Positions 24,668 to 32,808 of a stretch of DNA of 64,000 nucleotides are shown one piece after another. Location of the stretch: NCBI GenBank assembly GCA_037445025.1, contig JBBILI010000005.1, positions 110,019 to 174,018 of the forward strand, read 5' to 3'. The notes beneath the pieces were generated by a model. It had not been told where the DNA came from. It ran no database searches and saw only the letters and a program-made list of their open reading frames with translations. The DNA comes from CAIQQQ01 sp037445025. Its GTDB lineage: Bacteria; Pseudomonadota; Alphaproteobacteria; Acetobacterales; Acetobacteraceae. The first letter of the stretch is position 1; each line of letters starts with the position of its first letter. Both the position numbers and the translations under genes were made by a program.

Positions 24668-25299
24668 CCATCTCCCGTCGCGGACTGTGCCTGGTGCTGG
24701 CGGCTCCCTCGGGGGCCGGGAAATCCGCGATCACCCGGATGCTGCTGGCGAGCGATGCCTCGCTGATGCTGTCGATCAGCGTCACCACCCGCGCCCCGCG
24801 CTTCTACGAGCAGGACGGGGTGCACTACCATTTCCGCACCCAGGAGATGTTCGACGCGATGGTGGAGTCCGGCGACATGCTGGAATGGGCCGGCGTGTTC
24901 GGGCGATCCTACGGCAGTCCGCGCGGCCCGGTGGAGCAGGCGCTGGCGGCCGGGCGCGATGTGGTGTTCGACATAGACTGGCAAGGCTACCGCCAGGTGC
25001 GCGCGGCGCTGCCGGGCGATGTGGTGGGCGTGTTCATCATGCCGCCCTCGCTGGTGGAGCTGGAGGCGCGGCTGCGGGCGCGCGGTGACGGCGAGGCCGA
25101 GGTGCAGCGGCGGATGGCCACCGCCGAGGCGGAGATCAGCCATGTCCGGGAATTCGACTATCTCGTGCTGAACCAGAATCTGGACACCGCGGTGGCGGAA
25201 ACCCGCGCCATTCTTCTGGCGTCGCGGGCGGCGATGGCGCGTCAGACCGGGTTGGATGATTTCACGGAACGGATGGCCAAGGAGCGTCCGCCGGGTTAG
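24664..25299 (+). CDS. gmk: Guanylate kinase
   Basis: The 211-residue P-loop kinase converts GMP and ATP to GDP and ADP. Visible motifs are LVLAAPSGAGKSAITRMLL (Walker A), SVTTRAPR (GMP binding), YHFRTQEMFDAMVESGDMLE, and VVFDIDWQGYRQVR. Length and motif order match Gmk. It starts inside the yicC stop and is followed 35 bases later by an amino-acid ABC permease, so read-through into that operon is possible. Confidence 0.95.
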   Translation: MTISRRGLCLVLAAPSGAGKSAITRMLLASDASLMLSISVTTRAPRFYEQDGVHYHFRTQEMFDAMVESGDMLEWAGVFGRSYGSPRGPVEQALAAGRDVVFDIDWQGYRQVRAALPGDVVGVFIMPPSLVELEARLRARGDGEAEVQRRMATAEAEISHVREFDYLVLNQNLDTAVAETRAILLASRAAMARQTGLDDFTERMAKERPPG

Positions 25300-25334
25300 C
25301 GTTAACATCGGGCTGGGGACGGAAACACACCAAG

Positions 25335-26006
25335 GTGGACTACACCTTTCACTTCATCGATGTGTGGCGCGCGCGCGACGAGCTGCTGTGGGGCGCGTGG
25401 CTCACGGTGCAGCTGTCCGCCGTCTCGATGGTGTTGAGCCTGATCATCGCCGTGTTCGGCGCCCTGGGGCGCACCTCGGGGCCGCGCTGGCTGCGCTGGG
25501 CCATCGCCGCCTATGTGGAGTTCGTGCGCAACACGCCGTTCCTGGTGCAGGTGTTCGTGATCTTCTTCGGCCTGCCGGGGCTCGGCATCCGGCTTGAGGC
25601 CAACACCGGGGCGCTGATCGCGATGGTGCTCAACGGCAGCGCCTACACGATCGAGATCGTCCGCGCCGGCATCGAGGCGGTGAGCCACGGGCAGGTGGAA
25701 GCGGCCTACGCGCTGGGGCTGCACCGCATCCAGACCTTCCGCTCGATCGTGCTGCCGCAGGCGCTGCGGGCGGTGTTCGCGCCGCTGGGCAGCCAGTTCA
25801 TCCTGCTGATGCTGAACTCCTCCATCGTCTCGGTGATCTCGGCCGATGAGCTGACGGCTGCGGCACAGGACATCCAGTCCCGCACGTTCCGCAGCTTCGA
25901 GGTCTATATCGTCGTCACCGCGATGTATTTCGTGCTGTCGCTGGCGTTCTCCGGGGTGTTCCAGGGGCTGAACCGGGTGTTCTTCCCAAAGCTGGAACGT
26001 CGCTGA
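25335..26006 (+). CDS. Polar amino-acid ABC transporter permease 1 (HisM/GlnP type)
   Basis: This 223-residue inner-membrane permease has about five helices and the family signatures ELLWGAWLTVQLSAVSMVLS at the N-terminus, YVEFVRNTPFLVQVFVIFFG, and the EAA loop (VEAAYALGLHRIQTFRSIVL, PQALRAVF). The start is GTG 25335. It pairs with the next gene to form the membrane channel of a polar amino-acid uptake system. Its stop overlaps the second permease (TGATG). Confidence 0.92.
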   Translation: MDYTFHFIDVWRARDELLWGAWLTVQLSAVSMVLSLIIAVFGALGRTSGPRWLRWAIAAYVEFVRNTPFLVQVFVIFFGLPGLGIRLEANTGALIAMVLNGSAYTIEIVRAGIEAVSHGQVEAAYALGLHRIQTFRSIVLPQALRAVFAPLGSQFILLMLNSSIVSVISADELTAAAQDIQSRTFRSFEVYIVVTAMYFVLSLAFSGVFQGLNRVFFPKLERR

Positions 26007-26659
26007 TGCGCGCGCTCAACAGCGGTGATTTCCTGTTCCTGGTGCTGGCGGCGCGCTGGACCATCCTGCTGTCGCTGTCGGCCTTCGTGGGCGGCGGGCT
26101 GATCGGCATCGTGATCGCCCTGCTGCGGACGTCCTCGAACACGGCCGCACGGGCGGCGGCGATCGCCTATATCCAGCTGTTCCAGGGCACGCCGCTGCTG
26201 CTGCAGCTGTTCCTGGTGTTCTTCGGGTCGGACCTGCTGGGCCTGGCCCTCGGCCCCTGGGTGTCAGCGACGCTGGGGCTGTCGCTCAACGCCGGCGCCT
26301 TCCTCGGCGAGATCTGGCGCGGCGCCATCCAGTCGGTGCCGAAGGCGCAGTCGGAGGCGGCGATGGCGCTGGGGCTGCACCACCTGCCGCGCATGCGCCA
26401 CGTGGTGCTGCCGCAGGCGCTGCGGATCGCCACCGCCCCCACGGTGGGGTTTCTGGTCAACCTGGTGAAATCCACCTCGCTCGCCGCCGTGATCGGCTTT
26501 GTCGAGCTGACCCGGGCGGCGCAGCTGCTCAACAATGCCACGTTCCGGCCGTTCACCGTGTTCTTCACGGTGGCGGTGCTCTACTTCCTGCTGTGCTGGC
26601 CGCTGACCATCGCCAGCCGCAGGCTGGAGCGACGCCTCGCCGTCGCGACACAACGATAA
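26006..26659 (+). CDS. Polar amino-acid ABC transporter permease 2 (HisQ type)
   Basis: The 217-residue partner permease shows ARWTILLSLSAFVGGGLIG, YIQLFQGTPLLLQLFLVFFG, and an EAA loop (SEAAMALGLHHLPRMRHVVL, PQALRIATAP). The two permeases would form a heterodimer. The substrate-binding protein follows after 20 bases. No ATP-binding subunit is found on either side, which is unusual for this family. Confidence 0.92.
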   Translation: MRALNSGDFLFLVLAARWTILLSLSAFVGGGLIGIVIALLRTSSNTAARAAAIAYIQLFQGTPLLLQLFLVFFGSDLLGLALGPWVSATLGLSLNAGAFLGEIWRGAIQSVPKAQSEAAMALGLHHLPRMRHVVLPQALRIATAPTVGFLVNLVKSTSLAAVIGFVELTRAAQLLNNATFRPFTVFFTVAVLYFLLCWPLTIASRRLERRLAVATQR

Positions 26660-26679
26660 CCACAACGGGAGAGTTCGAG

Positions 26680-27462
26680 ATGCGGATCCTGAAATACGTG
26701 ATGGCCGGACTGCTGGCGCTGGGGCTCGCCCGCCCCGCCGCGGCGCAGACGATCGATGACATCCTGTCCAAAGGCACGATCAAGGTCGGCGTGCTGATCG
26801 ACGTACCGCCCTACGGCACCGTCGACGACAAGCAGCAGCCGGCGGGCTACGATGTCGATGTCGCCAACCTCATGGGCAAGTATCTCGGCGTGAAGGTGGA
26901 GCTGGTGCCGGTCACCGGCCCGAACCGCCTGCCCTTCCTGGTGACGGGCAAGGTGGACATCCTGATCGCGACCTTCGGCATCACGCCGGAACGTGCCAAG
27001 CAGGTGTGGTTCAGCATTCCCTATTCGGCGATCGAGAACGCCGTGTTCGCCAAGAAAAGCGCCAAGATCACCCAGGTGTCCGACCTCAAGGGCCTGCGCG
27101 TCGGCGTGCCGCGCGGCGCGGTGCAGGACGTGCTGCTGACCAACGCGCTCGGCACCACGGCGCGCATCCAGCGCTTCGACGACGACGCCAGCACCTACCA
27201 GGCCCTCGCCTCCGGCCAGGTGGACGCCATCGCGGAGACCGGCTTCACCGGGCGTGAGCTCTACAACAAAACCCCCGAACTCGGCCTCGAACAGAAGTTC
27301 GTGCTGCTCAACCAACCCAACGGCATCACCCTGCGCAAAGATCAGACCAACCTGCGCCAGTGGCTGAACACCTTCGTCTACTACACCAAAAACAACGGCG
27401 AACTGGCCGCGATCTGGACCAAATGGTTCCACTCAGACTTCCCGACCCTGCCGACGTTCTGA
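26680..27462 (+). CDS. Amino-acid ABC transporter substrate-binding protein, family 3
   Basis: The 260-residue protein has a signal peptide ending ARPAAAQ and a family-3 fold: GTIKVGVLIDVPPYGTVDDK, PAGYDVDVANLMGKYLGVKV, DILIATFGITPERAKQV, and LRVGVPRGAVQD in the second lobe. It would capture a polar amino acid in the periplasm and deliver it to the two upstream permeases. GGGAGAG lies about 8 bases before ATG 26680. The codon texture matches the permeases. A GC-rich double-hairpin element follows the stop. Confidence 0.93.
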   Translation: MRILKYVMAGLLALGLARPAAAQTIDDILSKGTIKVGVLIDVPPYGTVDDKQQPAGYDVDVANLMGKYLGVKVELVPVTGPNRLPFLVTGKVDILIATFGITPERAKQVWFSIPYSAIENAVFAKKSAKITQVSDLKGLRVGVPRGAVQDVLLTNALGTTARIQRFDDDASTYQALASGQVDAIAETGFTGRELYNKTPELGLEQKFVLLNQPNGITLRKDQTNLRQWLNTFVYYTKNNGELAAIWTKWFHSDFPTLPTF

Positions 27463-27474
27463 GGGCGGGCTGCG

Positions 27475-27562
27475 GTTGAAGGAAGGAAGCAAGGCGGGGG
27501 GCGTTGCCCCCTCGACCCCCACCAGGGGCCCAGCCCCTGGCCTTTCTGCCTTTCTTGGACCG
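27475..27562. repeat. GC-rich double-hairpin intergenic element
   Basis: Two hairpins stand in tandem: GGGGGC-GTT-GCCCCC (27497-27511) and CCAGGGGC-CCA-GCCCCTGG (27522-27540, perfect 8-bp stem). They are framed by a purine-rich arm (GAAGGAAGGAAGCAAGG) and a pyrimidine-rich arm (CCTTTCTGCCTTTCTT) that are largely complementary to each other. Similar GC-rich mosaics recur in alphaproteobacterial genomes, as far as I know. It lies between convergent genes and probably terminates both. Confidence 0.65.
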
Positions 27563-27573
27563 CGACCCCACCC

Positions 27574-28212
27574 TCAGAACGTCTGCTCAGCCGCGCGGGG
27601 GGTTTCTGCGACGGGGCGGGGTTCGGTGATCATTTCGATGCGGCCGGTGATCTGGCCGCCGTCTTCCACCTGCAGGCGGCGGCAGCGGGCGACGCCGAGC
27701 AGCTTGCCGGTGGAGCGCACGACGAGGTTGCCGCGTGCGGTCAGTGTGCCGTCGATGGTGCCGGCGACTTCAGCGTCCTCGACTTCGATTTCCCCTTTGA
27801 ACACGCCGCCGAGGGCGACCGAGAGTTCGTTGGCATGGATCATCGAGGCTTCCACGGTGCCTTCGACCACGAGGCGCTCGGCGTCCTGCACGGTGCCCTG
27901 CACCGAGATGCCCCGGCCGACGACGAGGGTGCGCCGCTCGGCGGGATCGCGGCCCTGGGGGCGGCCGGTCGGGTTGGCCGGGCGCGGGGCCTGGGTGGTG
28001 GGCTGCGGGGCGGGGGCAGCGGGGAACGGCGGACGGCTCATGCTGGTGGCCTCCTTCGGAGGAACGGGGCGGAAGGGGGGCACGCCCAGGCCGGAATCGC
28101 CCGGTCGCGTGGCGGCGGATGAAGGCGGCGAAAACAGCGGTGCGGGTTCCGCTGCCTCTGGGGTCTCGGGGGCCGAGGTATCTTCAGGCTTGCGGCGTTT
28201 GAACACGGCCAC
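27574..28212 (-). CDS. Bactofilin (polymer-forming cytoskeletal protein)
   Basis: The roughly 212-residue protein has a disordered Pro/Ala-rich N-terminal third and a bactofilin beta-helix core at about residues 95-200. There, short repeats such as VQGTVQDAERLVVEGTVEAS, IEVEDAEVAGTIDGTL and RGNLVVRSTGKLLG follow the family pattern of regularly spaced Gly and hydrophobic residues. Bactofilins self-assemble into filaments that scaffold cell-wall or stalk enzymes. The start is uncertain among GTG 28212, GTG 28206 and TTG 28221. It lies directly downstream of the CysZ-like gene. Confidence 0.88.
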   Translation of the reverse strand: MAVFKRRKPEDTSAPETPEAAEPAPLFSPPSSAATRPGDSGLGVPPFRPVPPKEATSMSRPPFPAAPAPQPTTQAPRPANPTGRPQGRDPAERRTLVVGRGISVQGTVQDAERLVVEGTVEASMIHANELSVALGGVFKGEIEVEDAEVAGTIDGTLTARGNLVVRSTGKLLGVARCRRLQVEDGGQITGRIEMITEPRPVAETPRAAEQTF

Positions 28213-28217
28213 TCCAT

Positions 28218-28925
28218 TCAACTCTGGAGACGTTGACCCGGCTGGCCTAACACGCTGGGTGCGGGCGGGACAACCCGGCTATGGAGGATGTGCACCATGA
28301 CGGCCACCCCCAGGATCGGCGCGAGCAGGTTCAACACCGGCACCAGCCCGGCCGCCGTCATCAGCGCGCCCTGAAACAGCACGGCGGGGCGATGGCTGCG
28401 GTAGAGCACGGCCGCGGTCGCGCGGTCGGTGCGCAGCAGGGCGATCGGCTCGAACAGACCGCGCCCCACCGCCCAGGAGGCGACGAACCAGCCGATGGCG
28501 ACGCCGAACCCCGGCAGCAGCAACGAGGCGACCAGCGCCACGAGCTGAACGCCGAGGATGCGCAGGCCGAGCAGCAGCGCGTCCCAGCTCTGCGCGGCCA
28601 GGCTGGCGGGGGTCGGTTGCGGCAGTCCGGGATACCAGCGGGCCTCGACCGCATCGGTGAGCCGTTCGATGAACAGGCTGGCGATGACAGTGGCCAGCGG
28701 CAGGAACAGCCACAGCGAGAGGATGATGGTGGTGGCCCCGCCGGCGAATCCCGCCAGCCAGCTCCACCAGCCCTTGTCGGCCAGCGCCGCGTGCACGCCG
28801 GCGGTGACCAGGGCGGCCAGCGCCGCAAACGCCAGGACGGACCAGACGACGCTGCGCAGCACGACTCCGATGAACACCGGATCGTCCAGCTGGGCGATGG
28901 CGCGCAGGGCAGGGCGGAAGAACAT
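28218..28925 (-). CDS. EI24/CysZ-like membrane protein
   Basis: The 235-residue protein has several hydrophobic helices (VVLRSVVWSVLAFAALAAL, IILSLWLFLPLATVIASLF, GLVPVLNLLAPILGVAVMVH). EARWYPGLP and the NLLAPILGVAVMVH ending match the EI24/CysZ domain family. In enterics CysZ takes up sulfate; alphaproteobacterial homologues are mostly uncharacterised, so transport is only a possibility. It is divergent from the adenosine kinase gene and probably co-transcribed with the bactofilin gene. Confidence 0.85.
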   Translation of the reverse strand: MFFRPALRAIAQLDDPVFIGVVLRSVVWSVLAFAALAALVTAGVHAALADKGWWSWLAGFAGGATTIILSLWLFLPLATVIASLFIERLTDAVEARWYPGLPQPTPASLAAQSWDALLLGLRILGVQLVALVASLLLPGFGVAIGWFVASWAVGRGLFEPIALLRTDRATAAVLYRSHRPAVLFQGALMTAAGLVPVLNLLAPILGVAVMVHILHSRVVPPAPSVLGQPGQRLQS

Positions 28926-28964
28926 TCGGGCGGCTCCGGTTGCAGCGTGGCGGGGGTGGTGATA

Positions 28965-28992
28965 CCGCACCCCGGACAGAAATGGGGTGCGG
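28965..28992 (+). promoter_or_regulatory. Leader hairpin over the adenosine kinase ribosome-binding site
   Basis: CCGCACCCC (28965-28973) and GGGGTGCGG (28984-28992) form a perfect 9-bp stem with a 10-base loop ending two bases before the ATG. The GGGG that would serve as ribosome-binding site is in the 3' arm. The structure could therefore limit translation. No ligand-binding domain is visible. Confidence 0.5.
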
Positions 28993-28994
28993 CA

Positions 28995-29999
28995 ATGGCC
29001 ACGACACGGTTTGACATTCTCGGCATCGGCAACGCCATCGTCGATGTCGTCGCCGCGGTGCCGGACTCGTTCATCACCCATCACGACATGCGCAAGGGCG
29101 GCATGGCGCTGATCGACACCGCAGCGGCCGACGCGCTGTATGCGGCGATGCCCGCCGGCCTCGAGACCAGCGGCGGATCGGCCGCCAACACCTGCGCCGT
29201 GGCCGCCATGCTCGGCGCCCGCGTGGCCTACCTTGGCCAGGTGGCCGACGACCAGCTGGGCGAGGTGTTCCGCCACGACATCACGGCCGTCAACGTGCAT
29301 TTCCCAACCGCCCCGCTGCGCCACGGCGCCCCCACCGCGCGCTGCCTGATCATGGTGACGCCGGACGGGCAGCGCACCATGAACACCTATCTCGGCGCCT
29401 GCGTCAGCTTCGGGCCGGACCAGCTGGATGCCGAGGCCATCGCCGCCTCCGCCGTCACCTATCTCGAAGGCTATCTGTTTGATCCCGAAGCCGCCCAGGC
29501 GGCATTCCGCAGCGCCGCCGCCATCGCCCACGCCGCCGGCCGCCAGGTGGCGCTGAGCCTGTCCGATGCGTTCTGCGTCAGCCGCCACCGCGCCGCGTTC
29601 CGCGACCTGGTGGCCGGACATGTCGACATCCTGTTCGCCAACGAGACCGAGATCACCAGCCTCTACGAGACCAACACCTGGGAGGAAGCCGCCGAACGCG
29701 CCCGCACCGACGTGGCGCTCGCGGCGCTGACCCGCGGCGAGGACGGCAGCGTCATCCTGCGCGGCGCCGAGACGGTGCGCATCGCAGCCGAACCCGCCGA
29801 GGTGGTCGACACCACCGGCGCCGGCGACGCCTATGCCGCGGGCTTCCTCGCCGCCTACACCGCCGGCCGCCCCCTCGCCCAATGCGGCAGGCTCGCCAGC
29901 ATCGCCGCCGCGGAAGTGATCGCCCAGTACGGCGCCCGCCCGCGCACCGATCTGTCCGGAGCACTCGCCCGGTCCGAGGTCCTCGGCCCGCTGACATAG
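28995..29999 (+). CDS. Adenosine kinase / PfkB-family sugar kinase
   Basis: The 334-residue ribokinase-fold enzyme opens RFDILGIGNAIVDVVAAV, has the substrate motif TSGGSAANTCAVAAMLGA, and ends with the ATP/anion-hole motif VVDTTGAGDAYAAGFLAAY, where the Asp is catalytic. GIGNAIVDV and the LSDAFCV stretch are typical of bacterial adenosine kinase-like members. It would phosphorylate adenosine or a related nucleoside or sugar with ATP. ATG 28995 is overlapped by an upstream hairpin. Confidence 0.9.
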   Translation: MATTRFDILGIGNAIVDVVAAVPDSFITHHDMRKGGMALIDTAAADALYAAMPAGLETSGGSAANTCAVAAMLGARVAYLGQVADDQLGEVFRHDITAVNVHFPTAPLRHGAPTARCLIMVTPDGQRTMNTYLGACVSFGPDQLDAEAIAASAVTYLEGYLFDPEAAQAAFRSAAAIAHAAGRQVALSLSDAFCVSRHRAAFRDLVAGHVDILFANETEITSLYETNTWEEAAERARTDVALAALTRGEDGSVILRGAETVRIAAEPAEVVDTTGAGDAYAAGFLAAYTAGRPLAQCGRLASIAAAEVIAQYGARPRTDLSGALARSEVLGPLT

Positions 30000-30002
30000 G
30001 GT

Positions 30003-30028
30003 CTGACGCGCGTCAGCCCCGCCTTTTT
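30003..30028 (+). terminator. Possible terminator after the adenosine kinase gene
   Basis: CTGACGCGCGTCAG (30003-30016) is a perfect 14-bp palindrome four bases after the stop, followed by CCCCGCC and a run of five T. Folding without a loop costs some pairs, so termination would be weak. A candidate promoter for typA begins about 20 bases further on. Confidence 0.4.
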
Positions 30029-30049
30029 GATCTCGCCTCTCGCGCCTCA

Positions 30050-30076
30050 ATTGACTATGTGTGCGGCGCAATATGA
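30050..30076 (+). promoter_or_regulatory. Candidate promoter of typA
   Basis: TTGACT (30050-30055) matches a sigma-70 type -35 box, and TATGAC lies 15 bases later as a poor -10. The position, about 60 bases upstream of the typA start and just after a likely terminator, fits. The short spacer lowers confidence. Confidence 0.35.
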
Positions 30077-30135
30077 CGAACCGTGCCGGGGATCGCCCCC
30101 GGCGCGGCAATCGCCACAACCGACCAGGCGGCCCA

Positions 30136-31962
30136 ATGGACATCCGTAACATCGCCATCATCGCGCACGTCGACCATGGCAAGACCACGCTGGTGGACCA
30201 GCTGCTCAAGCAGTCCGGCACGTTCAAGGAGCACCAGCAGGTCGCCGAACGCGCCATGGACCGCAACGACCTGGAACGCGAACGCGGCATCACCATTCTC
30301 GCCAAGTGCACCTCGGTGGTCTGGAAAGGCACCCGCCTCAACATCGTCGACACCCCGGGCCACGCCGATTTCGGCGGCGAGGTCGAGCGCATCCTCAACA
30401 TGGTGGACGGCGCCATCGTCCTCGTCGACGCAGCCGAAGGCGTGCTGCCGCAGACCAAGTTCGTCGTCGGCAAGGCGCTGCAGCGCGGCCTCAAGCCCAT
30501 CGTCGTCGTGAACAAGATCGACCGTCAGGACGCCCGCGCCGACGAGGTCCACAACGAGATCTTCGACCTGTTCGCCTCGCTCGACGCCACCGATGAACAG
30601 CTCGATTTCCCCACACTGTTCGCCTCCGGCCGCCAGGGCTGGGCCGTCGTCTCGCTCGATGACGAGCGCCGCGACCTCTCGCCGATGTTCGACCTGGTGA
30701 TGACCCATGTGAACCCGCCCAAGCTCAACGCCGACGCGCCGTTCGCCATGAACGCCTCGATCCTCGACTATGACAACTTCCTCGGCCGCGTCCTCACCGG
30801 CCGCATCGAGCAGGGCCGCGCCCGGCTCAACATGCCGCTCAAGGTGATCCGCTCCGACGGCACCATCGTCGAGACCGGCCGCCTGACCAAGCTGATGAGC
30901 TTCCGCGGCCTCGAACGCGTGCCCGTCGAGGAGGCCCAGGCCGGCGACATCATCGCCGTCGCAGGCCTCACCGAAAGCACCATCCCGGACACGATCTGCT
31001 CGCCGGAGGTCACCGCCCCGCTCCCCTCCATCCCCGTCGATCCGCCGACCCTGGCCATGACCTTCCGCGTCAACGACGGCCCGCTCGGCGGCCGCGAAGG
31101 CAAGAAGGTCACCTCCCGCCAGATCCGCGACCGTCTGATGCGCGAGATCGAGGGCAACGTCGCCATCAAGATCACCGAAAGCCAGGAGGCCGACGCGTTC
31201 GAGGTCGCCGGCCGCGGCGAACTCCAGCTCGGCGTGCTGATCGAGACCATGCGCCGCGAAGGCTTCGAGCTCACCATCGGCCGCCCCCGCGTGCTGATGC
31301 GCACCAACGAGGAGACCGGCGAGCGCGAGGAGCCGATGGAGGAGGTGCTGGTCGATGTCGACGAGCCCTATTCCGGCGTCGTCGTCGAGAAGATCAGCCG
31401 CCGCAAGGGCGAGATGCAGGACATGCGCCCCTCTGGCGGCGGCAAGGTGCGCCTCACCTTCCTCATGCCCTCGCGCGGCCTGATCGGCTATCACGGCGAA
31501 TTCCTCACCGACACGCGCGGCACCGGCATCATGAACCGCCTGTTCGCCGGCTACGGCCCGTGGCGCGGCAAAATGGAGGGTCGCCGCAACGGCTCGCTGA
31601 TCTCCAACAACGACGGCGAGGCGACGCAGTATTCTCTGTGGTATCTGCAGGAGCGCGGCACGCTGTTCATGAACCCCGGTGAAAAGATCTACACCGGCAT
31701 GATCCTGGGCGAGCATTCCCGCGAGAACGATCTGGACGTGAACGCCATCCAGGAAAAGAAGCTCACCAACATCCGCGCCGCCGGCAAGGACGAGGCGATG
31801 CTGCTGATTCCGCCGCGGCGCATGAGCCTGGAGCAGGCGATCGCCTATATCGAAGATGACGAGCTGGTGGAGGTGACACCAAGCGCGATCCGCCTGCGCA
31901 AGCGCTATCTGGATCCGCATGAGCGGAAGAAGAACGCCCGGAAGTCGGAGAGTGCAGCGTAA
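30136..31962 (+). CDS. typA: Translational GTPase TypA/BipA
   Basis: The 608-residue GTPase has G1 AHVDHGKTT, the switch I region ERGITIL, G3 DTPGHADFGGEV and G4 NKID within the first 140 residues. Domain II, an EF-G-like domain (FEVAGRGELQLGVLIE) and a BipA-specific C-terminal domain (LISNNDGEATQYSLWYLQER, LEQAIAYIEDDELVEVTP) follow. It acts on the ribosome in assembly and stress adaptation. ATG 30136 is the start. Its codons avoid rare triplets, as expected for a well-expressed gene. A compound repeat follows the stop. Confidence 0.97.
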   Translation: MDIRNIAIIAHVDHGKTTLVDQLLKQSGTFKEHQQVAERAMDRNDLERERGITILAKCTSVVWKGTRLNIVDTPGHADFGGEVERILNMVDGAIVLVDAAEGVLPQTKFVVGKALQRGLKPIVVVNKIDRQDARADEVHNEIFDLFASLDATDEQLDFPTLFASGRQGWAVVSLDDERRDLSPMFDLVMTHVNPPKLNADAPFAMNASILDYDNFLGRVLTGRIEQGRARLNMPLKVIRSDGTIVETGRLTKLMSFRGLERVPVEEAQAGDIIAVAGLTESTIPDTICSPEVTAPLPSIPVDPPTLAMTFRVNDGPLGGREGKKVTSRQIRDRLMREIEGNVAIKITESQEADAFEVAGRGELQLGVLIETMRREGFELTIGRPRVLMRTNEETGEREEPMEEVLVDVDEPYSGVVVEKISRRKGEMQDMRPSGGGKVRLTFLMPSRGLIGYHGEFLTDTRGTGIMNRLFAGYGPWRGKMEGRRNGSLISNNDGEATQYSLWYLQERGTLFMNPGEKIYTGMILGEHSRENDLDVNAIQEKKLTNIRAAGKDEAMLLIPPRRMSLEQAIAYIEDDELVEVTPSAIRLRKRYLDPHERKKNARKSESAA

Positions 31963-32096
31963 GCAATCGCTTCTTTTCTGAAGAAAAGAAGCAAAAGACT
32001 TTTCATTCGCTGAGCCTCGCCCTCTCCGGAGAGGCGAAGCCCAGCGAATGAAAGTTTTTGGTCTTTTTTTCAAAAAAACTTTTTTATTTCGAACAT
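31963..32096. repeat. Compound palindromic element, copy C (right hairpin degenerate)
   Basis: The left hairpin (31970-31991) is identical to that of copy B. The core has perfect outer arms CATTCGCTG (32004-32012) and CAGCGAATG (32042-32050) and a 12-bp perfect centre CTCTCCGGAGAG (32022-32033). The right side, AAAGTTTTTGGTC followed by T and A runs, is changed from the usual hairpin but can still pair AAAGTTTTT with AAAAACTTT. It lies between convergent typA and a hypothetical gene. Confidence 0.8.
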
Positions 32097-32131
32097 GGAA
32101 CAAATAGTGCGCATGATTGCGCAGGCCCCTA

Positions 32132-32677
32132 TCACCGTTTTGCGGCACGTTCCCGCCGCACCCACGCCATCACCCCGCGCGGGATCGGCACACGCCCCAA
32201 ATCCACTTTCACCCGAACCCGCGCCGCCTTCACCACTGAGGGCCGCAACACCGACGTTTCAATCGCCAACGCCCGACACAACGGCAGCAGCACCCGAGCG
32301 GCCTGCGGACAGGCCGCCAGCAACGCCACCATCTCCGGCGTCTCCAGCACCGCCCGAAGCTGGCACCCGAACCCCGCCGCCTCCCAGCCCGCCCGCCGCA
32401 CCAGCCAGCCGAACGGCCCAGGCCAGAGCCGCTTTCCACGCACCGCCGGTTTCACGCCAGGCAGCCGTGCCTTCCGCACCCCGGCCGGCTGCAACCGCCC
32501 CGCCTGGAACCGTGCTGCCATCCCCTCCATACGACGCAGGATCTCACCCAGCCTGCGATGCACCAGCCACACCAGCGCCACATCCAGCCAGCGCCGCCCA
32601 CCCCAGGCCGCCAAAGCCGCCCGCAATCCAAGGATCACGGCCGAGAGAGTCTGAAAGGGAGAGGCAACGGAATTCAT
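32132..32677 (-). CDS. Hypothetical protein, basic and Ala/Arg-rich
   Basis: The 181-residue protein begins MNSVASPFQTLSAVILGLRA and is strongly basic (RRLGEILRRMEGMAARFQAG, RVRVKVDLGRVPIPRGVMAW). It has one weak hydrophobic N-terminal segment and no motif I recognise. ATG 32677 has AGGA eight bases upstream, supporting expression. Codon use resembles its neighbours. It lies downstream of a strong terminator of the amidohydrolase gene, so it is its own unit. Confidence 0.65.
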   Translation of the reverse strand: MNSVASPFQTLSAVILGLRAALAAWGGRRWLDVALVWLVHRRLGEILRRMEGMAARFQAGRLQPAGVRKARLPGVKPAVRGKRLWPGPFGWLVRRAGWEAAGFGCQLRAVLETPEMVALLAACPQAARVLLPLCRALAIETSVLRPSVVKAARVRVKVDLGRVPIPRGVMAWVRRERAAKR

Positions 32678-32712
32678 GCTTTTAGTCCTAGCAAAGCGAC
32701 CCGCCCTGCACA

Positions 32713-32762
32713 AGAAAAAAAACCTAAACCCCGTGGGGTGGGGCGCCCTTCCGCACCCCACC
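32713..32762 (-). terminator. Rho-independent terminator of the amidohydrolase gene
   Basis: On the minus strand a hairpin with TGGGG and CCCCA arms around CGGAAGGGCG is followed by a short GC stretch and a run of eight T (A run at 32715-32722). It lies about 50 bases after the amidohydrolase stop and before the hypothetical gene. Confidence 0.65.
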
Positions 32763-32808
32763 AGCTAGCCCCGCGCGATCATGGCAGCCGGAACAGGCGC
32801 CCCAGACC

